Position numbers and translations under genes: made by a program
The notes under the pieces: model-generated
What the model saw: the letters and a program-made list of their open reading frames with translations, nothing else
Database searches by the model: none
What the model was told of the DNA's origin: nothing
Source of the DNA: Sclerodactyla briareus
Lineage: Eukaryota > Echinodermata > Holothuroidea > Dendrochirotida > Sclerodactylidae
Length of the DNA stretch: 64,000 bases
Direction of reading: 5' to 3'
Assembly (NCBI GenBank): GCA_026419785.1
Contig: JAODTK010005762.1
Span: 223,501-287,500 of the forward strand
Part shown: piece by piece, positions 47,350 through 59,699 of the stretch
Layout of the letters: each line of letters begins with the position of its first letter
How positions within the stretch are numbered: the first letter of the stretch is position 1

Positions 47350-49445
47350 CTCTGCCCAGGGTATTGTGGGTGCATCATGACAACTGACCTGGTATTATGT
47401 GCAAGTCTATGACTCCTGTGGCATAGTGTGGGCAATGTTATGATGATAGCAAAAGGGCAACCTAGATATCTTACAGTAAATGGAGACTAAATTTAGACAA
47501 CACAAAATATGAACCAGTGTATCGCATACATTAACAACTCCCATTGCAGTAAACTGAAACACACTACTATTCTGATGGAATACACAACAGCTGCTGGTAG
47601 GCCTATGGTGGTTTCTAAAAAAGCCGAGTGCCATCCACAGATGCCCCGATTCGAACACGACAATTCGAAGAATCATAGGATTATCAGGAAAGGTCTTTCC
47701 CAGCTGCTGAAGGGTTCCAAACAATGTCCGATTTAGAACACTCATCATTCTCATGCATTTATATGGACAGCTATGGACAAAATTTGAAAGGGGTTCAAAA
47801 TTAGGGTGGGGTGCCACTCTCCAATGCAGGACTATTTATGCAGCAGTAGCGAGGTTTTGTGGGTGGAGACCCGATCAATATAGGGTTGTAAATGGGTTGA
47901 TCTATTTGTTACATCCGGGAAAGTATCAGAAGCCTTCTGGTTTTCTTCCAACCTCTCTGGAACATTATTTCATATTGGGTGATACGTTTCAGGTGTTTTT
48001 ACTTCTAGAGATTTGTCTGCAAAGTGCCACCAAAGGAGAAATTGCGAAATGTGTCAAACCACAGAGGTCAATTGACACCGGTTTAAAGAGTACCATTTGT
48101 CTGATCGTCACTATGGTGATATGAAATCTTCACATGACCTCATTACACCAAGAGGGAAAACTCAAAGGACAACTGCAGTATCATTTAAGAAGCAAACTAA
48201 TCGCAAAGAGAGAATAAATGTGTCAGTTCAAAACCTGACATTGTATAATTTTCTGTTAGTGAGTAGAGACTTGAAGTTTGTGCGTGTTCGGGAAACCCCC
48301 CCCGAAAAACATCTCAATGAAAGACATGAATGATGTCATTCTTGCAAACTTGCAAGTTTCTATCAGTGTTGAGAGAGTGGAAAAGGTTGCAAATGTTCGG
48401 CACAGAGGCCATTTTGGAGAGTCACGATCTTCAGAATGCATCGGTCATGTAGACCAAAAAGGCAACTGCCTTCGGCTGAAAGAAACAAACTTCCTGGAGC
48501 AGCGTGGACAAGATCAAACAGTCAAGCCAAGCACCCGGGAAGCACGCTGGGGAGGTCTCCAGAAGTTTCACAGAGAGTCCGGGTTGACTGCGCAGGTATC
48601 TGAAGAAGGCCCAGGCACTGGACACCATGCATGGAGAGGGCATTATGTGGGAATATGAGAAGAGGACAGCAACTGTCGGCAATGCACTCAGCATAGGGGA
48701 GAAAACCTTGTCCAACTGAAGATTTGTGTCAGCTCTGCATTACGCAGGTATGACATCACAACGAAAAAATTGTCCTACATGATCGCATAACAAAGTTAGT
48801 TGCTCTGTTGACAGTTCTCATTGGACATCAAGCAAACACCGCCATTTCTTTTCACAAAATTGGCTGAATGCCTATCAATATACTGTCTTTCTGTACATGA
48901 AAACAATACAATACACGTAACATGTCAGTTACTCTTTGAAGTGAATGATGAACATAATAGATAGGCAGTGTCTGAGGAGTAAGGGATGTCTAGGTCTACC
49001 TAAATACAAGGTGTGGTCCAGGTCATGTTAGAAAGATGGAGACATCATTATAAACTGGGTCAGGAAGTCCAGGGCGATTAGGGGAGGGTGGCGAGGTAGA
49101 GGGACGCCCGGAAGATTGGAATGAAGTTGAGCACAGCGACCTCACGGCCAAGGTAACTGTGCTTTGCCCAGAATGAGGGTTGAGCAGGAGAAGGTGAGCC
49201 GTGAGCTTTCCGTCTCTAGCCATGCTTGCAGGATTCTGACGAAAAACCCGTCATGGGTGATGAACCATCAATTAAATATTTCAAGGAACGCATTTAAATT
49301 GTGTGATGAAAACACCTAGGGTGGTAAGAATACAGTTACAAACCTGCCATTCATCTAAAGTCCACAGCCCTCATCCAGGGGTGTGAAGTCAGGACAATCA
49401 TTGGACAAGCAGCTACAAAGTTCACTGGAGTTACCGAGGGTGAAG
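47350..49445. other. Open segments of unknown nature, no supported gene
   Basis: Both strands have open frames of 95-136 codons at 47407-48715. None has splice signals with a recognisable product or a known domain. Sequence complexity is high and base composition more GC-rich at 48380-48720, so it may be a remnant of a gene or transposon I do not recognise. Confidence 0.3.
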
Positions 49446-49447
49446 AA

Positions 49448-52165
49448 CAACCAGAAAGCCAAAAGGCTAGGTGATGCTTGGACACAACGGTCTGGTTGTG
49501 TTCAAGTCTGAATTTCCCTAACACCGATCTATGCTAAACTGAGATAAATATCAATATTATAGGCATGTTTCATGAAGCCAGGCAGGTTGGACATAGCTGA
49601 TTACAGGGTAAAAGTAGGTCTGCCAAAAATACCAGAATTTTACAAGCCGTAAATGATGGATAGTTGAAATGTTGAAACTGTTGTACAACAATGAAGGTTC
49701 ATGTACTCATCATGGGAAGCACCACCCACCAAGTGTGAATTGATCCCAGCAGCATGTTGGTAAAAGTGCCCAAAATTCAAGAATTTTACAAGTTTCAACC
49801 TTGTTGCCCAAAATCGACCCCCCTCCCATACAATAATAGCGGTCATTACTCATCAATGGAAGCACACCCCTCAAGTTTGAACTTGATCCCATAGGGCATC
49901 AAGTTGGACTTGGCTGATTACAAGGTAAAAAAGTGCCTAAAATACCGAAATTTTACAAGTTTCCCTTTTTGCCCAAATGTACCCCATACTCACCAACATA
50001 CATAAGGTTCAATGTACTCATCATGGGAAGCACACCACAGTTTGAACTTGATTCCCACCGGGCATGTTGGACTTGCCTGATTAAAAGGTAAAAGGCCAGA
50101 TACTAAAATTTTTCAAGTTTCCACGTTTTTTTTTGTTTTTTTTCCCCAAAAATGACCCCTACTCATACAAACATTAATAGCGTTCATGTACTAAGCATGG
50201 AAAGCCACCCACCAAGTTTGACTTGATCCCACCCGGCATGTTGCGACTTGCCTGATTACAAGTAAAAGTGACCAAAATACCAGATTTACAAGTCTCCACT
50301 TTTGCCCAAAATTGACCCCGTACTCATACAACAATGGAAAAGGGTTCATGTAATCATCATGAGAAGCACACCCACCCAGTCGAACTCGATCCAACAGGCA
50401 TGTTGGACTTTGAAGGATTAAACGTAAAAGTACACAAAATACAAGAATTTACAAGTTTCCATTTTCTGCCCAAAATTGGACCCCTACCCATTCAACAAGA
50501 ATAGGCATTCATGTACTCACCATGGGAGCACACCCACCAAGTTTGAACTTGATCCCCCACCAGGATATTGGGAACTTTCGCCTGATACAAGGTAAACGTG
50601 CCCAAATTACCAGAACTTTACAAGTTACCACTTTTGCCCAAAATTGACCCTACCTACAACGATTAAATAGGTTCATTACTCTCATGGAAGCCACACCAAC
50701 AAGTTTGAAATTGATTTCCCACCAGGATGTGGACTTTGCCTGATAAGGTAAAAGTGCCCAAAATACCAGAATCTTACAAGTTTTCACCTTGTGCCAAAAT
50801 TGATACCCTATTTTCATACAACAATAAAGAGCAGTAAGTACTAAGCATGGGAAGCACACCGCCACATCTTGAACTTGATCCACCAGGCATGTTGGACTTT
50901 GCCTGATCAAGTTAAAGTGCCCAAAATACCAGAATTTTACAAGTTCCACTTTTTGCCACAAAATGACCCCCTAATCATACAACAATACGATAGAGTTCAT
51001 GGTACGCATCAGGGGAAGCACACCCACAAGTTGAACTTGTTCAAACCAGGCATGTTGGACTTTGCCTGATTACAAGTAAATGTGCCAAAATACAGAAATT
51101 TACAAAGTTCCACTTTTTGCCCAAAGTTGAACCCCCTACTCATACACAATAAATAACGTTAATGTACATCATGGAAGCACACCCACCAAGTTTGAACTTG
51201 ATCCACCAGGCATGTTGGAATTTTGACTGATTACAAGGTATACAAAGTGCCCAAAATACCAGAATTTACAAGTTTCCTTTTCTGCCCAAAATTGACCCTA
51301 CCAATTCAACAATAAATAGCGTTGATGTACTCACCATGGGAAGCACACCCCCCAAGTTTGAACTTGATCCCACCAGGCAATTGGACTTTGCCTGTGATAC
51401 AAGGTAAATGTGGCCCAAAATGCCAGAATTTAAGTTTCCAGTTTTGCACAAAAATGAACCCCTACTCATACAACGATAAATAGCGGTCATGTACTCATCA
51501 GTGGGAAGCACACCCACCAAGTTTGACTTGATCCCCCCAAGGCATGTGGAACTTTGCCGGATTAAGAAAAGTGCCCAAAATACCAGAATATTACAAGTTT
51601 TCACCTTTTTCCCAAAGTTGATACCCACCTACAACAATAATAGCATTCAATGTAATCATATGGGAAGACACCCGCCAAGTTTGAACTTGATTCCACAGGC
51701 ATGTTGGACTTGCCTGATTACAAGGTTTTAAGTGCCCAAAAATACCAAATTTTACAAGTTTCCACTTTTTGCCCAAAATTGACCCCCTACTCATACAACA
51801 ATAGATAGCGTTAAGTACTCATCATGGAAGAACAAACCACCAAGTCTTGAACTGATACCACAGGCATGTGGACTTGCCTGATTACAAGGTCAAATGTGCC
51901 AAAATACCAGAATTTAAATGTTTCCCCTTTTTGCCCACAAAGTTGACCCCTTTTCTACTCATACAACAATAAATAAGGTTCATGCCCTCATAATGGAAGC
52001 CCAACCACCAAAGTTTGAACTGGATCCCACCAGGCATGCTGGATTAGCTGATTACAAGGTTAGGCATTACCATACACAATACACACATTCACACGCACAC
52101 GCAGCGTGACTGCATAGATTCCTTGTGGGATCCGTCCAGGAATCGGAAAAACTGTCCAGTGTCAC
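49448..52165. mobile_element. Expanded copy of the CCAGAAAGCC element family with internal tandem array
   Basis: The left end is CCAGAAAGCCAAAAGGCT. The right end has a CACACGCACACGC tract, then GACTGCATAGATTCCTTGTG and GTCCAGGAATCGG. Between them is a tandem array (see 49560-52070). Ends and order match the shorter copies at 44742 and 52768, so the array arose inside a mobile element. Confidence 0.7.
49560..52070. repeat. ~163-bp tandem repeat, about 16 units
   Basis: Each unit carries CACCAAGTTTGAACTTGATC, CACCAGGCATGTTGGACTTT, GCCTGATTACAAGGT, CCCAAAATACCAGAATTTTA, CAAGTTTCCACTTTTTGCCC and CATACAACAATAAATAGCGT. The landmark GCATGTTGGA recurs near 49752, 50066, 50236, 50398, 50888, 51050, 51211, 51702 and others, about 163 bases apart. 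Differences are mostly one-base losses. No coding function. Confidence 0.93.
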
Positions 52166-52169
52166 ATAA

Positions 52170-52530
52170 ATTGGTCAAAGGGAAAAAGCTGGTACACTGT
52201 TGAGATAGCTGTGCAGACTTCTGTCAATGGAAGACGCTACTGTTGCGAATTGTTTCATAATACTAGAGAGAACAGTTGAGGTTTTGCTGGCCACTGTTGA
52301 GAGGTTGCCATCTATGCTGCTGTCAGAGCAGTATGCAAACATCTGCTCAGTGTGCAACATGGTTTGAACCACTTCAAAGTAAGTATAGTCGCCGATACTA
52401 AGGGCCTATGGAGATGCATAGAGTGGCACTGTTGAGATATTTGTAGAGAGGAATGGAAGTTAGTATATGTTACTCTGTGTTGACAATGGTTCATACTACT
52501 GTTGAGATATCAGTGTACAAAGCACTGTAC
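52170..52530. repeat. Weak ACTGTTGAGATA repeats
   Basis: The motif ACTGTTGAGA recurs at about 52196, 52283, 52428 and 52498 with irregular spacing. No gene seen. Confidence 0.4.
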
Positions 52531-52589
52531 ATTCAAAACCACTATTAAATGGACAGAAAAGAGAGACTGGGGTTGGAAAGTCAGTGAAA

Positions 52590-52766
52590 CATTGGCTTAC
52601 CACTCAGTCTATTGGGCTTGATCCCAGTCGGGTCATAGGTCATACCAAAGACGGGAAAACAAAAGTACCTTTGTCTTTCAGAATGAGACGTGAAGAAATT
52701 AGGGGAAGGCAATTGGCAAGTGCCATCTGTGTATTATCCCCCCACATGCATATTGAGACACGGGCA
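52590..52766 (+). mobile_element. tRNA-derived SINE, 5' part
   Basis: Reads ATTGGCTTACCACTCAGTCT, TGATCCCAGTCGGGTCATAG, AGGGGAAGGCAATTGGCAAG, then ATTATCCCCCCACATGC. It stops at GGGCAAA where the next element begins; the 3' part of the same SINE is at 54036-54150. Confidence 0.8.
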
Positions 52767-54035
52767 AACCAGGAAGCCAGAAGGCTTAGTGATTCCTTGA
52801 CTGTTTCCGTCCACCTATAGCCCAGAACGGACAAAATGGGAGTTGTACCAGCTCATTATGGGAACATAACGTCTGACAAATTTCTTCTTCACAACAATAA
52901 TAGGTTCCTGTACCCTTGGTAAGAAAGCCACACACTAAATTTCAAGGTTTTCAGGACTTTGAACTCTGCTAACTTCAGATGACCTCGACCTGGACCCAAA
53001 CAATAGGGTTCATGTAATCAGCATGGGGAAAACACATACCAAGTAGGTCATCAATACAGGTGGGGTAGTGTTATTGTGTTTACAAGGCCAAAATGGCTAA
53101 ATATCCAATTCTACAAACTTTCTATTTTCGACCAAAATTCACTCTGACCTACACCAAAATCAATAGGGTTCTGTACCCCCATAAGAAAGCACACACCAAA
53201 ATTCAGCTTGATTAGACCAAATATTCTGGACTTATAGTGTTTACAGGTGTTCAACTTTGACTCTGGTGACTTCAGATGACTAGACCTAAACCCCAAACAA
53301 TAGGGTTCATGTAATCATCAAGGAAACACACATACAATTATGAGATTAATCCATCCGGGTGGAGCACGTGACGTTATCGTGTTGTTTACAGCCAAAATTT
53401 GATAAAATATCAAATTCCACAAATTTTCTCATTTGCGGACCAAATTCACCCCCGAACCTGAACAAAAAAAAATAGGGTTCCTGTACCACCATAAAAAAAG
53501 CTATTACCTAATTTCACCTATGGGGGACCTCAGCATGACCTCTGACCTGACTCCAAAACAATAGCGGTCCATGTACTCATCATGGGGAACAATAAAAAGT
53601 ATGAGCTGCATCCATTGGGGGGGTGAGTTCTCATGTTGACAAGCCACAAAATAATTGGCCAAAATATCAAAATTTTCACAACTTTTCTATTTTCGACCAA
53701 AATTCACCCCCCACTGAACCAAAAACACTAGTGGTCCTGTATTGTCCCCATAAGGAAAGTATCCTACCTAATTTCAACTAGATGAGACCAACCATTCGGG
53801 ATTCTCGTTCACAAAGGTTTCAGACTTCGGACCTCTGGTGACATCAGATGACCACCGACCTCACCCAAAACAATAGGGTTTATTTAATCATCATGGGGAA
53901 CACACATTACTAAGATGAGATGACCTACTCAGACCTGATCCATATTTATCGAGTTTACAAGCTGGGAGTCAAACACACACACACACAACGGATGCATAGA
54001 GTACTCTGACTTCGTCAGGAATCAAAAAAGATGAC
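52767..54035. mobile_element. ~1.27-kb copy of the CCAGAAAGCC element family, inserted in a SINE
   Basis: Starts CCAGGAAGCCAGAAGGCTTA, GTGATTCCTTGACTG and ends with an (AC)n tract, GACTTCGTCAGGAATCAAAA. The interior has four or five diverged units with AATAGGGTTCATGTAATCAT, CATGGGGAACACACATACCA and CGACCAAAATTCACCC. Because it splits a SINE, its limits are set to within about ten bases. Confidence 0.8.
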
Positions 54036-54150
54036 CCTCTTTATTCTACAGGTGGATTGGATAATTCGCAGCAAACAATATGGGCAGTTAACATTCTGCA
54101 AATCAGTGGTCTTTGATAGGTTGATTCCCCTACTCAGCAAGTATCCCAAC
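54036..54150 (+). mobile_element. tRNA-derived SINE, 3' part
   Basis: Reads TTATTCTACAGGTGGATTGG, ATAATTCGCAGC, then TCCCCTACTCAGCAAGTATC, matching the end of the 18668 SINE from its CCTTATTCTGG point onward. Confidence 0.75.
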
Positions 54151-56290
54151 AAGCATCTTCTTGCCCAATTGAACTAGTCCCAAGCTGAAAATTCTGTTGC
54201 ATTGACATCTGTGGGACAGCAAATGATTCGCAGAAGGGCACGCCCTGTACCTACAGTAAGCAATGTGAACAGCGAATTGAATGTCTTTTGGGCATGGCAT
54301 GAAGTTTCATGCTAACTCTTGCGCCTGCCTGCTCTTTCCACTCACAGGAGTCTGAGTGTGCTGCGTGCAAACGAGGCCGACACAATTGATAGAGCCAAGG
54401 CCCATGATATGTACATGTCGTCTACTGGATGGTTTGTCCAGAGAATCATCTAAAGATAGATAGCACAAAAAAAAGAAGCATGAAGAAGGATACAATAAGC
54501 CAATGGTAGTTTATAGTTATGGTGGGCAGGACCTGTCGCATGTAAGCTGAAGTTACAGATGAGAGAGTGGCGCCCGGGCCTGAGAGGGTGGTGGGGTTTC
54601 ATTGACACACCCCAAAGGCCAGCAGGTCTGGTCTTGCAAGCCAAGATCTGGTCGGCGATGCATAGTGTTCAGGCTGCCATTACACTTCAAGCATGAAGCA
54701 GTAAAGCTACATTCAGCCTTCAATACTCCAAGGAATAGGCATCAATGAAATAGAGAATGAATGTCATCATTCGAACCTCCTCATCTACAAGAAGACTTCA
54801 GTCAAAATTACAGCACTTAAATCATTCCTATTTTGGAGAATAGTGATCAGTTCACAAATTCAAAAAAGCTGGCCAGCCATAACAAGTATATTCGTTTAAC
54901 CACAGGACCTATTCCACGGATTACAAATATGCATTAATACTATCGTTTAAACAGATTTGTTGTAAATATAAACATTCCTGACTCACGTCATGCTTACTGG
55001 ATGCATTCACTCATGTGGCTGCCATTTCGGGCACTCAACTGAAACTGCAAACTAGACAGATAAGGTCTTTGCAGACATCTCTCGATATGGTGGGCACGTG
55101 ATCAACTCCATGAGGCCGAGCATTGCATCTGTATGTGCAGCAGTGACTCATCTGCCTTCTCAGGAAAAACCTAGCACTGTAAAGATTAGGTGACTATGAA
55201 GGAAAGTGTACTTGGGGGATTGTGAGTCAATCTCTTAGCAAATATTTAGAATTTTTTAAACATATAAACTGAAAGTAATTAATGAAACTTACCATAATCA
55301 TTCATCAGTGCATCAGTCTTTTTTTAGGTGGATTTGTTTCATTGAAAAGAACAATCCTTAGCAACAGTGTAGAAACGTACTATCATGTAGATGTTTTCAA
55401 ATCATGTGATAATGACACGCAGTATATAACACTCTTCTCGTAGTACAAAAAGGGTGCGCTGTTGACCTCACAATGGTGATCGATTGAGATTGTTAACTTT
55501 ACATCAAGTTCTGCACTGATGAGGAACTGTTCACATTGGGAAGACCCCAAGTGATGCAAGGCTACGATGCGATTCCTCGTTGCACATGACTGAGCAATGG
55601 GTACACACTCCCATGATGACATCATTTCAGTCCTGGTGGCTTGAGGAGAGTGACACCTTTTACAACTTTCCTGGACGAGAGAGATTCGACCGTCGCATTG
55701 TTGGCCACTATACTGGTAACTGAAATATCAGGTATCAAAGCCTTAGAATCTTTCTCTTGTCAGTATTTTTGGCTGGAAAATGGTTGGTATAGCAGGTGTA
55801 GATAAACATTGAACTTTTAACCATGTAATTTGACTTAGTTTTTGTTAGAATAGCCCTCTGAATCCTGATAGAATTTTAATATTTTTGGTGATATTCACCT
55901 TCTGATAAGCCTAATGTGACCTTGAAGCCAATAACGAGAGAGCACCTTACCTAATTTAGGGCAAGTTTTATGATAACAGACTGGCCCATTTGACCGGCCC
56001 AGCATGCAGTCATTTGAAGTCATGTGGACTGTAATGTCCAGTACATGACAGATCACTTTCAGCTGTTTACAGATGACACATTCTTGTGGGGGAAAATGAT
56101 GCTGTATGTGATGGGCTGCAAACCACCGTCAACCATCGCCAACAACATGGGTAATAATAAAGACTATCACCCTGGTACCAGCATCAACAAAAAGAAGTCC
56201 TAGAATGACTCAAAATAGGTGATCGACCCCGCCCACTGGAGAGGCGAGTGGGGTATAAGACTTCTGGTAGACAATCTCAAGGGGTGCAAA
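54151..56290. other. No supported gene
   Basis: 54760-54950 is a dispersed repeat with another copy at 63350-63540. An open minus-strand stretch at 55383-55625 has no recognised domain. Otherwise nothing seen. Confidence 0.35.
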
Positions 56291-56298
56291 ACCTCTGT

Positions 56299-56506
56299 AA
56301 GCTAGTACATGGGAATCAATCGCAGGAGAGAGACAGAGCTCTCTGGAGACAACAGTCCAAGCAAGGCACAGCTAGCTCTGACACCAGCTAACATACAGAC
56401 AAGCTAGATCATGGGAATAAATCGCAGGAGACAAGAGGTCTCCGGAGGCAACAGTCCAAGCAAGGCACAGCTAGCTCTGACACCAGCAGAGTGGCTAACA
56501 TAAGAC
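56299..56506. repeat. Direct duplication of ~105 bp
   Basis: Two consecutive copies share GGGAATCAATCGCAGGAGA-like sequence and CAACAGTCCAAGCAAGGCAC then AGCTAGCTCTGACACCAGC. Confidence 0.9.
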
Positions 56507-56938
56507 AACCTAGTAGGTCTGCTGTGTATTCATCTGTAGGCTGTCATGTAGTTCACAAATTGGTCCTCATTCACGCAGGAGGACCCCTTCCAGCAACGAC
56601 AGGGTAGCGTGGAAGAATCATATTGTTTTGCCCTACCTTCATTGGGAAAGGGTAGAATATGGGACTAGTTTAACAGATAGGGATCCAAGCTGCATGTGCT
56701 GAAAACCACTTTGCGATGCATACACCCGGAAAAAAACCTAAGATTATTAAAGCAAATATTTTCACAATATCTTGCTATGATATATGATATGTACAGCCAA
56801 AGAATGCGAGTGAATATTTTATGCTTGACCCCGTTGACATTGGGTCATATTTGAACATACTTTGTCGAGGAGAGAGACGAAACAGGTGAAATAATGTGAT
56901 TTACTACGGCGATGTACACTAGGACATGAGATACTCAC

Positions 56939-57070
56939 TTGGCTCCATGGTCGCTTGATCGGTACCAAGACAATACCATCCCTTGAATAACAACACTTCT
57001 ATCTCAACCTCATTGGTTCCCACCAACAAAGGTATCTGGACAGGCTCACCACTACCAAGGTTGGAACACA
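56939..57070 (-). CDS. Exon candidate of unknown gene, phase 1-1
   Basis: Minus strand: acceptor CTTATCTGACAG, 132 nt, donor GTGAGT. The open frame of 43 codons plus split codons reads CSNLGSGEPVQIPLLVGTNE, VEIEVLLFKGWYCLGTDQAT, MEP. Alternating hydrophobic residues suggest beta strands. I do not recognise the family. It is upstream of the ADAM exons on the same strand but does not resemble an ADAM prodomain. Confidence 0.55.
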
Positions 57071-57079
57071 CTGTCAGAT

Positions 57080-59460
57080 AAGAGAAGGAAACACGGCACA
57101 TATGAAGTTATGAATAAATTTGGTAAAGCTGTATGTCCACATGCAGTTCAAACTAGAGCACCAAAGTGCTGTAGCTCAAACCACATGAATGGGATTGATC
57201 ATGGCCAGGTAAAATGACCCTCTTGCGACACCTTGATGACCACCAACTGACATGAACACCCACCCCATAAAGTACCACAGGTCACACAGCATACTATCAT
57301 CACCAAGTTAATCCACAGGAGAAGCACTTGACCCACCAAAAACCCCGGATGCTGATGACCCCAGACCCCTAAATGATTGTTGATTCCAAATTCATGAACA
57401 CACTATATATTGCCCATGTGTGTACAGCTATGCACTGGCCATTCTCTACCCAATGATTTCAAGAGGAAATAACTCTTCTATCTTGGAGGGATTGCATTTG
57501 AAGTTTCTTTCTCTCAATGGCTCATCAGGCCCTCCACACAATGGCTTAGTACAAGCCGCTTTATTGACTTGCTTGGAGCAAAAGACAAGGTGTCAATAAA
57601 AATGGTCCCCCAGTTAGTTCAACATTCATGGAAAGCTGAGCATAGCTCCAGTCCATGATAACACTGACCAAGCTACCAAAGTAATCCAACAGATAGCCCA
57701 TTATACTTCGTGGATTCAACCTAAAATCCTGAAGACCCTGTGCAGTTACCATAGACAAGATAACACGACTGAGTACAATCTAATCTGTAGGATGAGCATT
57801 TTGCAGATTTTCGCTGTTTCTACATGATATCTTGATTTGCCCCTTCAACGGACCTATGACCTCAAATCCCCCAACCACTTACAGATCATGTCAGATAACT
57901 GTGATACTTGGACACTTCTACCATGAACTTCAACCAATATGAGATCGATTCCGACCGAGTATGATAGTAATTCAATCTAATCGGTACAGCGTTTGAATAG
58001 TGCGACAATTTAACCATTGGTGGGAAAATGGTAGACGTGAAAATCACACACACTAATCAGTATGTTTGTTATCGGTGATTGCATCTAGATGGTCTTACAC
58101 TGTATACACAATAGTTCTTGAAACTGTATCATGTAATTCATCACCAATGCCAGGGGGGGGGGCCACACATGCTGCAATTCTTCTTTTCATTCCCAGTTTC
58201 AAACCATAATCTCAATTGTGGTGATGGAATAATGCAACGCAACTTCTATTGCTAGCACATTATCTTTAGAGATAGAAGTTATTTCTTGTGGACACCCGCA
58301 GAGCTCTCCTAGGAAAGGACAAAGGACCTACATGTGACTAATAGGGGGAACCATTACAAATGATTCCCTACCGGGCCTGTAGCACCAAGCTCATAATCTT
58401 CACGCCACTGATTCATTGGATGGGTCTATCAGGCCACAGAGACATCTGACCCCAATCATAGTCGTCCTTCCTGCGACCCGCTGATCCGACGACATGTACT
58501 CATTCTGGGCGACCATACCCTTAAGCTCCAGGATGATCTCCTCTTGATCCCAGCTGCAAGGACACCGGGGTACATACATCAAGAAGCACAGCACAGCCGC
58601 GCTCCTGTTCGGTGGATGAACATTGATATAGATCCCTACAGTAACGCCTTATAAGTGTCAATCCTTTACTGACCTCTCTCATGAGAGGTGGTTAGGGTGG
58701 AATAGAAGTAGGTAAAAATCTCCGGGACCATTCCTCTGAGGACGGTTTCAAAAGCAGTAGCCAATGCAGCACATTCCTAATTTTTTTCCCAGTCGAGTCA
58801 CGATGGGAGCCAGGGATGTTGTAGCTACGTGTACGTGGCGGCAGGACGGCAGCAAACCCAACCTAAACCCACACTCAGGCTGAAATTGAAGATCTTTTCG
58901 ACACTCACAAATCTCTCAACATTTCCTACGACCAGCCTCAAATATTCCTTATATCTTTCCTGGATGAATAGGCCAATGATAGATTCGTCCTTCTGAAATG
59001 TTAATTTTGCAATTTGAGGGGTTTCAGTGGCCCAAAGTTTCTTTGATCCTGCACTCCAACAAATTTGGGAGGCTCAAATTCGATTCATGCGGACAGCTCT
59101 TAATTTTCTAGCACACCTGATGGAGCACTTCCCCAGGTACTCATGCATGCAGGCCAAGAGGAGGAAGACAGGAAGAGACAGGAACTGGCTATGAGCCCTT
59201 TGCAGGAAAGGGCCCTTCTGGCTCATCTGGGAATCAAACTCTAGTCTATGGATTACAGTTCGTGGAGAACTGTCAAGTGAGATAATCTGCTTCCTCAGAA
59301 CAGACAGGAAATAATTGAGGACAGATGAACAAACAGACAGACAAACAAAAGACGGACCGGACCGCCGGACGGACGGACGGACAGACAGACAGACAGACAG
59401 ATAGGATGGATAGATAGATAGGATACGTGGCAGGATCAAAACAGCTCAACCAGCATTAGC
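57080..59460. other. Degenerate repeats and a tetranucleotide microsatellite
   Basis: 57130-57780 holds repeats related to 43600-44480. A (GGAC)n/(AGAC)n/(GATA)n tract lies at 59355-59420. A short minus-strand segment at 58519-58553 has splice-like ends but is too small to support. Confidence 0.5.
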
Positions 59461-59546
59461 ATAGTTTTAGTGAGAAGAAGGGGGGGCATAGTCCAATCTT
59501 GATAAACTGGCTATATAATATCCAGCAGCTGATCCAAGAATCTCAC

Positions 59547-59678
59547 CCTCAAGGTCCACCGTTCTGACGATACATCGGTGCATGGCAACTGGTAATAGAT
59601 CTGGAATGAATGTGTGTGGAAGGTTCTGGCCGATGTTCATCTTGATGAGATGGTGACCAAGTCCCTCCAGTAGACTCC
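59547..59678 (-). CDS. Exon candidate of unknown gene, phase 1-1
   Basis: Minus strand: acceptor TTTTGTCAG, 132 nt, donor GTGAGA. It reads SLLEGLGHHLIKMNIGQNLP, HTFIPDLLPVAMHRCIVRTV, DLE. GxxLxxMNIGQNL followed by HRC has a loose likeness to ADAM prodomain sequence (LxLxxNxxL ... HC), and its place upstream of the protease exons would suit that, but the match is too weak to assign. Confidence 0.5.
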
Positions 59679-59699
59679 CTGACAAAATGCTAATAAAGT

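Noticed and set aside
47407-48715. Overlapping open frames on both strands as a gene
   Set aside because: No domain, no consistent splice signals, and neither strand is favoured.
58519-58553. Small minus-strand exon ending before GTATGG
   Set aside because: Only 35 nt, no recognised product, and several alternative boundaries.
59547-59678. Calling this exon the ADAM prodomain
   Set aside because: The likeness is limited to a few spaced hydrophobic residues and HRC; kept as an unassigned exon.
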